From CAZRKC01 sp964600665 (GTDB lineage Bacteria > Bacillota > SLNR01), in the NCBI GenBank assembly GCA_964600665.1, contig CAZRKC010000063.1, positions 1 through 5,302 on the forward strand: a DNA stretch of 5,302 nucleotides, given 5' to 3'. Made by a program: the position numbers and the translations under genes. The notes under the pieces are model-generated. The model did not search any database. It was not told where the DNA came from and was given only the letters and a program-made list of their open reading frames with translations. How positions within the stretch are numbered: position 1 is the first letter of the stretch; each line of letters starts with the position of its first letter. Shown one piece after another: positions 1-4,716 of the stretch.

Positions 1-57
1 GCTGGTGTTCCTATGAGTCGTCACTTTCTATTGCACTTGATTTTTCATTTCACCGCT

Positions 58-86
58 TTGACACATAATAACACGGGTGATCTATT
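58..86 (+). promoter_or_regulatory. Upstream tandem promoter (P1) for tRNA-Pro
   Basis: A perfect TTGACA -35 box lies at 58-63, followed by a 17-base spacer and TCTATT at 81-86, which matches four of six positions of the sigma-A -10 consensus. It sits directly upstream of a second promoter in the same direction. Tandem promoters of this kind are common ahead of rRNA and tRNA operons in Bacillota. The call rests on consensus matching and spacing only. Confidence 0.5.
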
Positions 87-90
87 TGTG

Positions 91-119
91 TTGAATTTTT
101 GGCAGGGATGAGTTATAAT
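91..119 (+). promoter_or_regulatory. Main promoter (P2) for tRNA-Pro
   Basis: TTGAAT at 91-96 and a perfect TATAAT at 114-119 are separated by exactly 17 bases. A start about seven bases after the -10 box would give a very short leader before the tRNA at 134, as expected for a stable-RNA gene. This is the best sigma-A promoter in the window. The -35 box deviates from TTGACA at the last two positions. Confidence 0.75.
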
Positions 120-133
120 TGTCGTGTGTCTAA

Positions 134-210
134 CGGGGTGTAGCTCAGTTTGGTAGAGCGCTTGAATGGGGTTCAAGAGGCCGAAGGTTCGATTCCTTTC
201 ACTCCGACCA
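134..210 (+). tRNA. tRNA-Pro (anticodon GGG)
   Basis: The 77-base sequence folds as a standard cloverleaf. The acceptor stem CGGGGTG at 134-140 pairs with CACTCCG ahead of the discriminator A, with one G-T wobble. The D arm has GCTC/GAGC. The anticodon stem CTTGA/TCAAG encloses the seven-base loop ATGGGGT, which places GGG at positions 34-36 and so reads the proline codon CCC. The T arm carries the GGTTCGATTCC core, and the 3' CCA is encoded (208-210). It stands alone with its own promoters and terminator. tRNA 3' ends are frequent targets for tyrosine-recombinase elements, and integrase remnants lie immediately downstream here. Confidence 0.97.
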
Positions 211-222
211 TATAAATACAGT

Positions 223-250
223 AACGGCGCGGGTTTGCGCCGTTTTTGTT
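223..250 (+). terminator. Rho-independent terminator of tRNA-Pro
   Basis: An eight-base GC-rich stem, AACGGCGC at 223-230 with GCGCCGTT at 237-244, closes a six-base loop and is followed by a T-rich tail (TTTTTGTTTT). It starts 13 bases after the tRNA. The minus strand has no matching T-run, so it should terminate only tRNA transcription. A near-identical copy lies at 3779-3806, detached from any tRNA. Confidence 0.92.
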
Positions 251-300
251 TTATGCATTTAGCCCTCTGGAACCCATTTTGCTAACATTTTGCTAACGGG
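223..300 (+). repeat. Direct repeat copy A: terminator plus integrase 3' end
   Basis: This 78-base segment matches 3779-3856 at 73 of 78 positions. It contains the terminator hairpin and, on the minus strand, the last codons and stop of an integrase gene. Similarity to the second copy becomes weak after 300, where copy A soon meets the left end of an IS. The repeat is far too long to be an IS target-site duplication and does not include the tRNA itself. Confidence 0.93.
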
Positions 301-324
301 TGCTTTTTGTCTGTTTATTTTGGG
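259..324 (-). pseudogene. Tyrosine-recombinase integrase, C-terminal 21-codon remnant
   Basis: Read on the minus strand, 324 down to 259 is open and ends in VSKMLAKWVPEG followed by TAA. The second copy near 3815 gives an almost identical ending (MLAKWVPEG-stop), and there it follows a recognisable integrase catalytic domain. That is why I call this an integrase end although it is too short to identify alone. The frame is interrupted exactly where the IS begins at 325. No matching 5' part of this gene appears on the far side of the IS, so the rest has been lost. The gene faced the tRNA, the usual orientation for integrases of elements inserted at a tRNA 3' end. Confidence 0.72.
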
Positions 325-349
325 TGGAACCTTATCACTCTTTCGGAGT
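325..349 (+). repeat. IS left inverted repeat (IRL)
   Basis: It begins TGGAACCTTATCACTC and matches the reverse complement of 1578-1602 at 19 of 25 positions. The same left end occurs at 3388 in the second copy of the element, which fixes the boundary. Confidence 0.88.
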
Positions 350-387
350 CAGAAAAGAGGACTCGTATGCATAGAGGGTGAAAGGTA

Positions 388-703
388 TTGGCAAGTCCGA
401 ACAGCAAATATACAGAGGCGATTCGGGAACGAACAGAGAATTACATCATCGAAAGCAACAAGTCAGCCACTCGTGTGGGAGAAGAGTTAGGCATTGATAA
501 GAACACGATCTGCCGGTGGGTGAGAGAATACCGATCCAAAAACTGTTTGCCGAACTATCAGGAAGAGCAAGACATCCGGGGCAAAACAGCCAGAGAAACG
601 AAAGCATATATGATGAAAGAAGACAAAAAGCGGATCGGAATCCTGACAGAAGAGGTAGAAATCTTAAAAAAGCGCTGCACATCTTCATGCATGCACCAAA
701 ATG
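388..703 (+). pseudogene. IS3-family OrfA (helix-turn-helix transposase subunit), copy 1
   Basis: OrfA binds the IS ends and in this family is joined to OrfB by ribosomal frameshifting. The start is TTG at 388; the second copy has ATG at the equivalent place (3451), so TTG is probably a decayed ATG. A purine-rich stretch just upstream could serve as ribosome binding site. Residues about 25-52 (SATRVGEELGIDKNTICRWV) form the expected helix-turn-helix. A charged, probably coiled-coil segment ends in EEVEILKK at the A6G run (666-672). The sequence expected after LKK, ALHIFMHAPK then TGA at 701-703, is one frame back, so one base appears to be missing or a -1 slip is needed. Without slipping, the frame runs on as a hybrid of OrfA and out-of-frame OrfB and stays open to TAA at 1027-1029, about 213 codons. 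Confidence 0.8.
666..672 (+). promoter_or_regulatory. A6G slippery heptamer at the OrfA/OrfB junction
   Basis: AAAAAAG lies in the OrfA frame as A AAA AAG, the classical -1 frameshift heptamer used by IS3-family elements. A -1 shift here gives the family-like ending LKKALHIFM. The same heptamer is present in the second IS copy at 3734-3740. That ending stops at TGA, which overlaps the ATG of OrfB (ATGA at 701-704), so reaching OrfB would need a further event such as re-initiation. Function is inferred from the motif only. Confidence 0.5.
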
Positions 704-1541
704 AAGGATGCGTTTATCGACAGTCATCGCTCAGACTATCGATTGATGAGGAAGTATTGGTAGTGAGCACGAGCGGTTACCATACTTGGAAAAGGCGAGC
801 ACCCAGGCCTAGAGAGCTGGAGGATAAGCAGATTGTTCAGGAAATGCTGGAAATCCATGCGAAGCATTACAGAAGCTATGGCGGCGTTCGCATGAAAAGG
901 GCCCTGGAAAAGCAAGGGATATTCATCGGCCTGAGCAGAGTGTATCGGCTGATGCGTCAACATGGGATCTCCATCGAACCCGGCACCGACCGCAATCCAA
1001 GGGTCAGGGGATGGGATCTACCAGGATAACATTCTGAACCGGCAATTCAATCCGCCCTCCCCCAGAACTGGGTAGGCGATATCACCTATATCCGCAGCAC
1101 AGAAGGCTGGGTGTACCTAGTATTAGACCTATTCAATCGGGAGGTGGTGGGCTCAGCGATGAGTCGCAAAGCAGATACAGAGCTGGTGGTTCAGGCAATG
1201 TGTTGGTGCGTCGCAATTACCCTCAGGATGTCATGTTTCATAGTGACCGTGGGTGTCAATACAGCAGCAAGCGTTTCCAGAAATATCTGCAGCAGCATCA
1301 TGTGAGCGGCAGTATGAGCCGCAAAGGCAATCCTTTCGAAAATTCTTGCTGTGAGAGTTTTTTTGCGACTATCAAGAAAGAATGGATATATTTTCAAAAA
1401 TATGCTAATCTGAAAAGTGTTGAGGCAAATATATTCGAATATGTTGAAGTATTTTACAACCGGAGGCGTATGCATGCTTCGTTGGGGTATTTAAGCCCTA
1501 AGCAATTTCTCGATCGATATTTGCGAGAGATTGCTGCATAA
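701..1541 (+). pseudogene. IS3-family OrfB (DDE transposase), frameshifted, copy 1
   Basis: The coding sequence must be followed across frames. MKDAFIDSHRSDYRLMR starts at ATG 701. STSGYHTWKRR and the HTH_21-like region HAKHYRSYGGVRMKRALEKQ continue in a second frame from about 753. NILNRQFNPPSP lies near 1028-1060 in the first frame again. NWVGDITYI to QAM (about 1066-1198) is back in the second frame. RRNYPQDVMFHSDRG to the TAA at 1539-1541 is in the third frame. The catalytic triad is present as codons: Asp 1078-1080, Asp 1245-1247 and Glu 1353-1355. The second Asp and the Glu are 36 codons apart, the DD(35)E spacing of IS3 transposases. The C-terminal signature HASLGYLSPKQF is intact. At least four frame changes make it non-functional. 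Confidence 0.9.
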
Positions 1542-1577
1542 TGGGCGGTCGGGTATTCATATGCAAGATCGTTTACC

Positions 1578-1602
1578 AATCCGAAAAAAGCATAAGGGTC
1601 CA
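1578..1602 (-). repeat. IS right inverted repeat (IRR)
   Basis: Its reverse complement begins TGGACCCTTATG and matches the left end at 19 of 25 positions, including the shared CTTAT and TTTCGGA blocks. It lies 37 bases after the OrfB stop, a normal position for an IS3-family right end. Confidence 0.88.
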
Positions 1603-2027
1603 TTTTAGGATTTATTAAAAAAAGGGAGTAATACCTGTTTGTAAGTGGAATTGCTTAATAGGAAAATCATTGGGCACAGTGCCAGAACCAGCAGAGACTA
1701 TTATTTTGGTGATGGATACATTCGTTGGCGTAAAGACAAATCTCGAGTAGATCTAGATGATTCATGCGGACTGGGTTAGTGAGCATTATTACTGGATCTC
1801 GATAAGGTGCTTAACACATTTTACACCCAGCGCTTTTTTGTCTTACGGGATGACCTTCGAAAAACCTATATCAGAAACAACATTTATGCTGTAAAGACAG
1901 AATCTGTTTGCGAGCGAAACCTCTATTGCCTGAACTATTATATACAGAACGGGCTGATCAGGTGAACCGGAACAGCAAAAATGAGACCCATAGTTCCCTA
2001 AGTTGCTTTAGTCCCAATGAAATCGAA
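1603..2027 (+). pseudogene. Remnant of a second, different IS3-family OrfB transposase
   Basis: No long frame is open, but family landmarks appear in the right order across frames. YLFV then VELLNRKIIGHSA (about 1633-1683) matches the strand after the first catalytic Asp. MIHADWVSEH (1757-1786) matches the M-F-H-x-D-R-G-S-E block, with its Asp at 1769-1771. LDKVLNTF follows. SETTFML (about 1871-1891) matches the catalytic Glu helix, with Glu at 1874-1876, 35 codons after that Asp. THSSLSCFSPNEIE (about 1986-2027) matches the C-terminal HSSLGYLSPxE signature. Several stops and frame changes separate them. The sequence differs clearly from OrfB of the adjacent IS, so it is another IS3 lineage. 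Its 5' half and OrfA are absent, as the remnant begins at the right end of the adjacent IS. Confidence 0.75.
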
Positions 2028-2064
2028 ACACAGAATGGTAATTTCTGTTTGGGAAAGTTATTCA

Positions 2065-2137
2065 ATACCAGTTCACAGTTATGTTCAGAAGAGCATCAAA
2101 TATGGTGTAATTGTAGGAACTGGTATCAATCTACCAG
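2065..2137 (+). promoter_or_regulatory. Competing inverted repeats in the transporter leader
   Basis: ATACCAGTTC at 2065-2074 is the exact reverse complement of GAACTGGTAT at 2117-2126. The second arm can instead pair locally with a third element: CTGGTA at 2120-2125 with TACCAG at 2132-2137 across a six-base loop. The two pairings exclude each other, and the last arm ends nine bases before the ribosome binding site. This could be a transcriptional operator, a leader RNA switch, or leftover sequence from the end of the older IS. No T-run follows, so it is not a classical attenuator. Confidence 0.35.
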
Positions 2138-2145
2138 ATCGTGCT

Positions 2146-2151
2146 AGGAGG
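2146..2151 (+). promoter_or_regulatory. Ribosome binding site of the AI-2E transporter
   Basis: A perfect AGGAGG is followed by a six-base gap to ATG at 2158. It decides the start of the downstream gene: the frame is open further upstream (ATG at 2017), but that extension overlaps transposase remnant sequence, has no ribosome binding site of this quality and adds residues unlike the family. Confidence 0.9.
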
Positions 2152-2157
2152 TTCTAT

Positions 2158-3276
2158 ATGGCAACAATTAGTAAGTGGGAAAAAATGAAGACAACGGGAT
2201 CAATACTATTATCTGGCCTAGTGCTATTTATGGTTTTAAGATTCGATCAAGTAGTAGCGGTGATCTCATCGGTAATTAGAATTGTAATGCCGCTTTTCAC
2301 TGGAATAGTGATAGCATACATATTGAATTTGATTGTGAAAGTGTTTGAGAGACACTATTTCCCGAAAACAAGAAAATACTGGCTTGTCAAAATGAAGAAA
2401 CCAGCCTGTGTAATTCTAGCTTGTCTATTTGTTCTTGTAATTTTCATCGCAATAATTACACTCATTGTTCCTCAAATTATTGAAATCATGAAAATTCTAG
2501 GATCGCAAATACCGATTCTATATGAAAAGCTATTTCTTTTTGGAAATCAAACGCTTAGTTCTTTTCCTGATATATTCAAAACTTTTCCGAAATTGCCGGA
2601 TGATATTGACCAAAAAATGATTGATGCATTAACGAGTATGACAGGAGGAGCACTTAATGTTGCAGGCTTCGCAATTGGATCCGTTATTGGATTGTTGATT
2701 TCAACCATTTTTGCACTCTATCTGTTATTTTCTAGGGATATACTTTTACTTCAAGCAAATAAGTTTTTTAATATTTATCTATCAGAGTGTAAGCGAGCAC
2801 GCCTATATTCAGTTTTTTCTGTTGCCAATAGTGTTTTTTCGAAATTCGTTGTCGGTCAGGCTATTGAGTCAGTAATATTAGGCACTATGTGTACGATCGG
2901 AATGCTTATACTAAGATTTCCATATGCAGGAACGATTGGAACAGTAGTTGGGGTTACGGCTTTAATACCTATGGTTGGTGCATATATTGGGGGCGTCATT
3001 GGATTCTTAATCATTCTTGCTGAGAATACCTATCAAGCGATAGGATTTGTCGTTTTTTTGATTATTCTACAACAGTTTGAAGGTAGCGTAATTTATCCGA
3101 GAGTTGTTGGCGCTTCTGTTGGTTTGCCCGGTATTTTCGTGTTTGCGGCAGTAGTTACCGGTGGGGGACTGTTTGGGATACCTGGTGTTCTTTTTGCTGT
3201 GCCAATAACTGCAACCATCTATAAGTTGGTTCAAGATGATATGAGAAGTAGAATTGCGGGAAGCAAAATCGAGTAG
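2158..3276 (+). CDS. AI-2E family (UPF0118) membrane transporter
   Basis: This 372-residue protein is the only intact protein gene in the window. It is an integral membrane protein of the AI-2E/UPF0118 family (PF01594), of usual length. Members include AI-2 exporter-like proteins and Na+/H+ antiporter-like proteins; the substrate here cannot be told. Hydrophobic segments lie at about residues 13-28, 36-58 and 83-106. A polar, probably extracytoplasmic stretch follows (about 107-160), then more membrane segments at about 167-191, 235-254, 257-288, 293-306 and 324-357. Family signatures are GQAIESVILG (233-242), a segment with IPMVGAYIGG (270-279), and PRVVGASVGLPG (314-325) followed by glycine-rich GGGLFGIPGVLFAVP. 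The sequence resembles clostridial members by eye. It is visibly AT-richer than the IS genes: one sampled 60-base line has 20 G or C, against 33 for a line of the IS. It has no operon partner, and I see no convincing terminator after the TAG stop. Confidence 0.93.
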   Translation: MATISKWEKMKTTGSILLSGLVLFMVLRFDQVVAVISSVIRIVMPLFTGIVIAYILNLIVKVFERHYFPKTRKYWLVKMKKPACVILACLFVLVIFIAIITLIVPQIIEIMKILGSQIPILYEKLFLFGNQTLSSFPDIFKTFPKLPDDIDQKMIDALTSMTGGALNVAGFAIGSVIGLLISTIFALYLLFSRDILLLQANKFFNIYLSECKRARLYSVFSVANSVFSKFVVGQAIESVILGTMCTIGMLILRFPYAGTIGTVVGVTALIPMVGAYIGGVIGFLIILAENTYQAIGFVVFLIILQQFEGSVIYPRVVGASVGLPGIFVFAAVVTGGGLFGIPGVLFAVPITATIYKLVQDDMRSRIAGSKIE

Positions 3277-3387
3277 ACTGCAAATCGTGTTATGTTTGAA
3301 TATTTATATCGAAAATGTTCCAAATTTGCATTCAGTTATTGGTTTACCGAATTGGCTTTCAAGATGATTGTTTTGCACACTAGATAG
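3277..3387. other. Spacer between transporter and second IS copy
   Basis: This is an AT-rich non-coding stretch. TGCAAAT at 3279-3285 and ATTTGCA at 3324-3330 form a seven-base inverted repeat with a 38-base loop. No T-run follows, so it is a poor terminator candidate. I see no RNA gene or open frame. Confidence 0.4.
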
Positions 3388-3774
3388 TGGAACCTTATCA
3401 CTTTTTCGGAGTCAAAAGAGGACTCGTATGCTTAGAAAGGGTGGAAGGTAATGGCAAGTCTTAACAGCAAATATACGGAGGGTTTCGGGAACAAACCGTC
3501 AACTGCATCATCGAAAGCAACCAGTCAGCCACCAGTGTGGGAGAAGAGTTAGGAATCGATAAGAACACAATCTGTCGGTGGGTGAGAGAATATCGAACGA
3601 AAAACCGCTTACCGAGCTATCAGGAAGAGCAAGAAATCTGAGGCAAAACAGCCAGAGAAACAAAGGCATCTATGGCCCGGGTGAAAGAAGACAGGAAACG
3701 GATTGAAGTCCTGACAGAAGAGGTGGAAATCTTAAAAAAGCGCTGCACATCTTCATGCAAGTACCTCAATGAAA
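3388..3774 (+). mobile_element. Truncated second copy of the IS3-family element
   Basis: It starts with the same left end as copy 1 (TGGAACCTTATCACT) and follows that copy through the OrfA region to just after the A6G heptamer. Similarity stops near 3774, where the sequence passes within a few bases into the terminator/integrase repeat. All of OrfB and the right end are missing. By eye the copies are roughly 85% identical over their shared length and differ by several indels, so they are old, separately diverged relatives rather than a recent duplication. Both copies have the same orientation and flank the transporter gene. Confidence 0.88.
3451..3772 (+). pseudogene. IS3-family OrfA, truncated and frameshifted, copy 2
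   Basis: The start is ATG at 3451 with a GGAAGG-type ribosome binding site just ahead, and the protein begins MASLNSKYTEG. A one-base deletion near 3480, relative to copy 1, shifts the frame and leads to an early stop. The original frame resumes out of register with SATSVGEELGIDKNTICRWV, the same helix-turn-helix as copy 1. An in-frame TGA at 3639-3641 replaces the CGG arginine codon of copy 1. An extra three bases (near 3675) are present relative to copy 1. The A6G run at 3734-3740 is conserved, and the -1 frame after it reads ALHIFMQVPQ followed by TGA at 3770-3772, just before the element breaks off. Confidence 0.82.
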
Positions 3775-3778
3775 AAGG

Positions 3779-3856
3779 AACGGCGCGGGTTTGCGCCGTT
3801 TTTGTTTTATACATTTAGCCTTCCGGAACCCATTTTGCTAACATTATGTTAACGGG
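3779..3856 (+). repeat. Direct repeat copy B: orphan terminator plus integrase 3' end
   Basis: This matches 223-300 at 73 of 78 positions. It includes a complete copy of the tRNA terminator hairpin (3779-3806, stem and loop unchanged) with no tRNA in front; the truncated IS takes that place instead. On the minus strand it encodes the integrase ending MLAKWVPEG and TAA (3815-3817). The structure fits a former second attachment junction whose tRNA-like side was deleted by the event that truncated the IS. Confidence 0.93.
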
Positions 3857-4181
3857 ATATCCTCGATCCAATTATTCTGGCGTTCAAAACTTCATTTTCG
3901 ATGCGCCTGCTGGCCTCTTCCTGGAGCCCGAGAAGTGTATGAGAGGAGAGGTGTCCACGGTGATGCTGATCTGACTGTGGTCGAGTCGCTCAGAAACTAA
4001 TCTCGGATGGATTCCCTGCAGTAGCAAAATTGTGGTATGAGTGTGTCGGAGATCGTGTAATCGTATCTGGGGGACATTGGCTTTTTTGATCATACGGTTG
4101 AAATGATTGGTGATAGATTTCGGATGAAACGGTTGCCCATGTTCGCCCGTAGACATCAGGTCCAATTTATTATGTATTTGA
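3815..4181 (-). pseudogene. Tyrosine-recombinase (phage-type) integrase, C-terminal catalytic remnant
   Basis: Integrases of this family cut and rejoin DNA at attachment sites through a catalytic tyrosine. On the minus strand the frame running from TTG at 4163-4165 gives GQPFHPKSITNHFNRMIKKA and then HDLRHTHTT, the box II H-x-x-R motif (His at 4055-4057). SERLDHSQISIT follows, where the family normally has LGH. The expected DTYSH with the nucleophilic Tyr is replaced near 3946-3950 by DTSPL and a one-base shift. The other frame then restores SHTLLGLQEEASRRIENEV, and a further shift is needed to reach the MLAKWVPEG end. The N-terminal and core-binding domains and the first catalytic Arg are missing, because homology stops near 4180. 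It must be inactive. The gene points toward the orphan terminator, as the other integrase end points toward the tRNA. Confidence 0.88.
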
Positions 4182-4224
4182 TTCCCTGATCCGGATCTCG
4201 ACAGACAGAAAAATCCTCAAGATA

Positions 4225-4640
4225 GAACTAGAAGAGTTTAGGACATCTATACCGACATTAGTGAGCTGGAAGAATCCATTGGCATCTTTAAGCTGCAGGA
4301 GATGGGTATGGGAGCTAACAGGGTAATCATCCGGAATGCAGGGTAAGAAAGAAGTTGCATCCAGGGAAGATAGAGTCGATTAAGCCGATATCACGCCGGT
4401 GATGCAGAACCGGAGATGGCGAAAATCCTCAGGATTGGCCGAAACACAAGCATATGACCTTTGCCTTACAGGTGAGCTCAAGAACAAGAATATTGGACGG
4501 TTCAAGAGGATCTTGAGAGAGGTGGAAACATGGTCAGGCAGATAGTGAAAGCCTGCATGGAATTGATCCTACTAACGGTAATCTGGGTGGGACTACAGGG
4601 ATCAAAGACATGTCTGATGGCAATACCCAGGAAGAGTTCT
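4225..4640 (+). pseudogene. Unassigned coding remnant, possibly a VWA/CoxE-type protein
   Basis: No long open frame exists, but protein-like stretches occur in order on the plus strand. These are DIYTDISELEESIGIFKLQE (about 4228-4287), ELKNKNIGRFKRILREVETW (about 4473-4532) and GIDPTNGNLGGTTGIKDMSD (about 4561-4620). They are separated by stops and frame changes. The order of an LKNxxxxRFKxIL-type segment and then a GIxxxNGxLG segment reminds me of the linker ahead of the von Willebrand A domain in MoxR-associated VWA proteins, but no metal-binding DxSxS motif is visible. A hydrophobic stretch in another frame (ELILLTVIWVGLQ, about 4560-4598) could be mistaken for a signal peptide. The assignment is weak; the presence of decayed coding sequence is more certain. 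Confidence 0.3.
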
Positions 4641-4716
4641 GTATCGGATGAAGGGACACTGTCTGGAGACAGAAGTTCTGAACGCTTATCCCCTGACAGT
4701 AATTGTCATGGAATGC

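Larger units (their letters stand above)
325..1602 (+). mobile_element. IS3-family insertion sequence, complete ends but inactive
   Basis: The 1278-base element is bounded by imperfect inverted repeats that start with TGG and end with CCA, as in the IS3 family. Inside are an OrfA-type helix-turn-helix protein and an OrfB-type DDE integrase-fold transposase, the standard two-gene IS3 layout, and the overall length is normal for the family. OrfB is broken by several frameshifts, so no full transposase could be made by ordinary translation. No short target duplication is visible: the flanking bases are GGG on the left and TTT on the right. This suggests that rearrangement followed insertion. A shorter, diverged copy lies at 3388 to about 3774. 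Confidence 0.9.

Noticed and set aside
223..300. The 78-base repeat as a CRISPR or intergenic repeat family member
   Set aside because: Only two copies are present, with no regular spacing, and the content is explained by a terminator and an integrase gene end.
446..963. Minus-strand open frames opposite the IS transposase
   Set aside because: They lie entirely inside recognisable transposase coding sequence on the plus strand and show no family features. They are shadows, as are similar frames at 1191-1475, 3620-3814 and 4534-4758.
2017..2157. A 47-codon N-terminal extension of the transporter starting at ATG 2017
   Set aside because: It overlaps the tail of the transposase remnant, has no good ribosome binding site and looks unlike the family N-terminus. 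ATG 2158 has AGGAGG at ideal spacing.
3279..3330. Hairpin TGCAAAT/ATTTGCA after the transporter as a terminator
   Set aside because: The stem is AT-rich and only seven bases, the loop is 38 bases and no T-run follows.
325..3774. An active composite transposon carrying the transporter
   Set aside because: The right-hand IS copy lacks OrfB and its right end, both copies have broken transposase frames, they are roughly 85% identical by eye, and no flanking target duplication exists. At most it is the relic of one.
4660..4673. Small perfect hairpin CTGTC-TGGA-GACAG
   Set aside because: A five-base stem inside decayed coding sequence with no T-run or nearby gene start is expected by chance.
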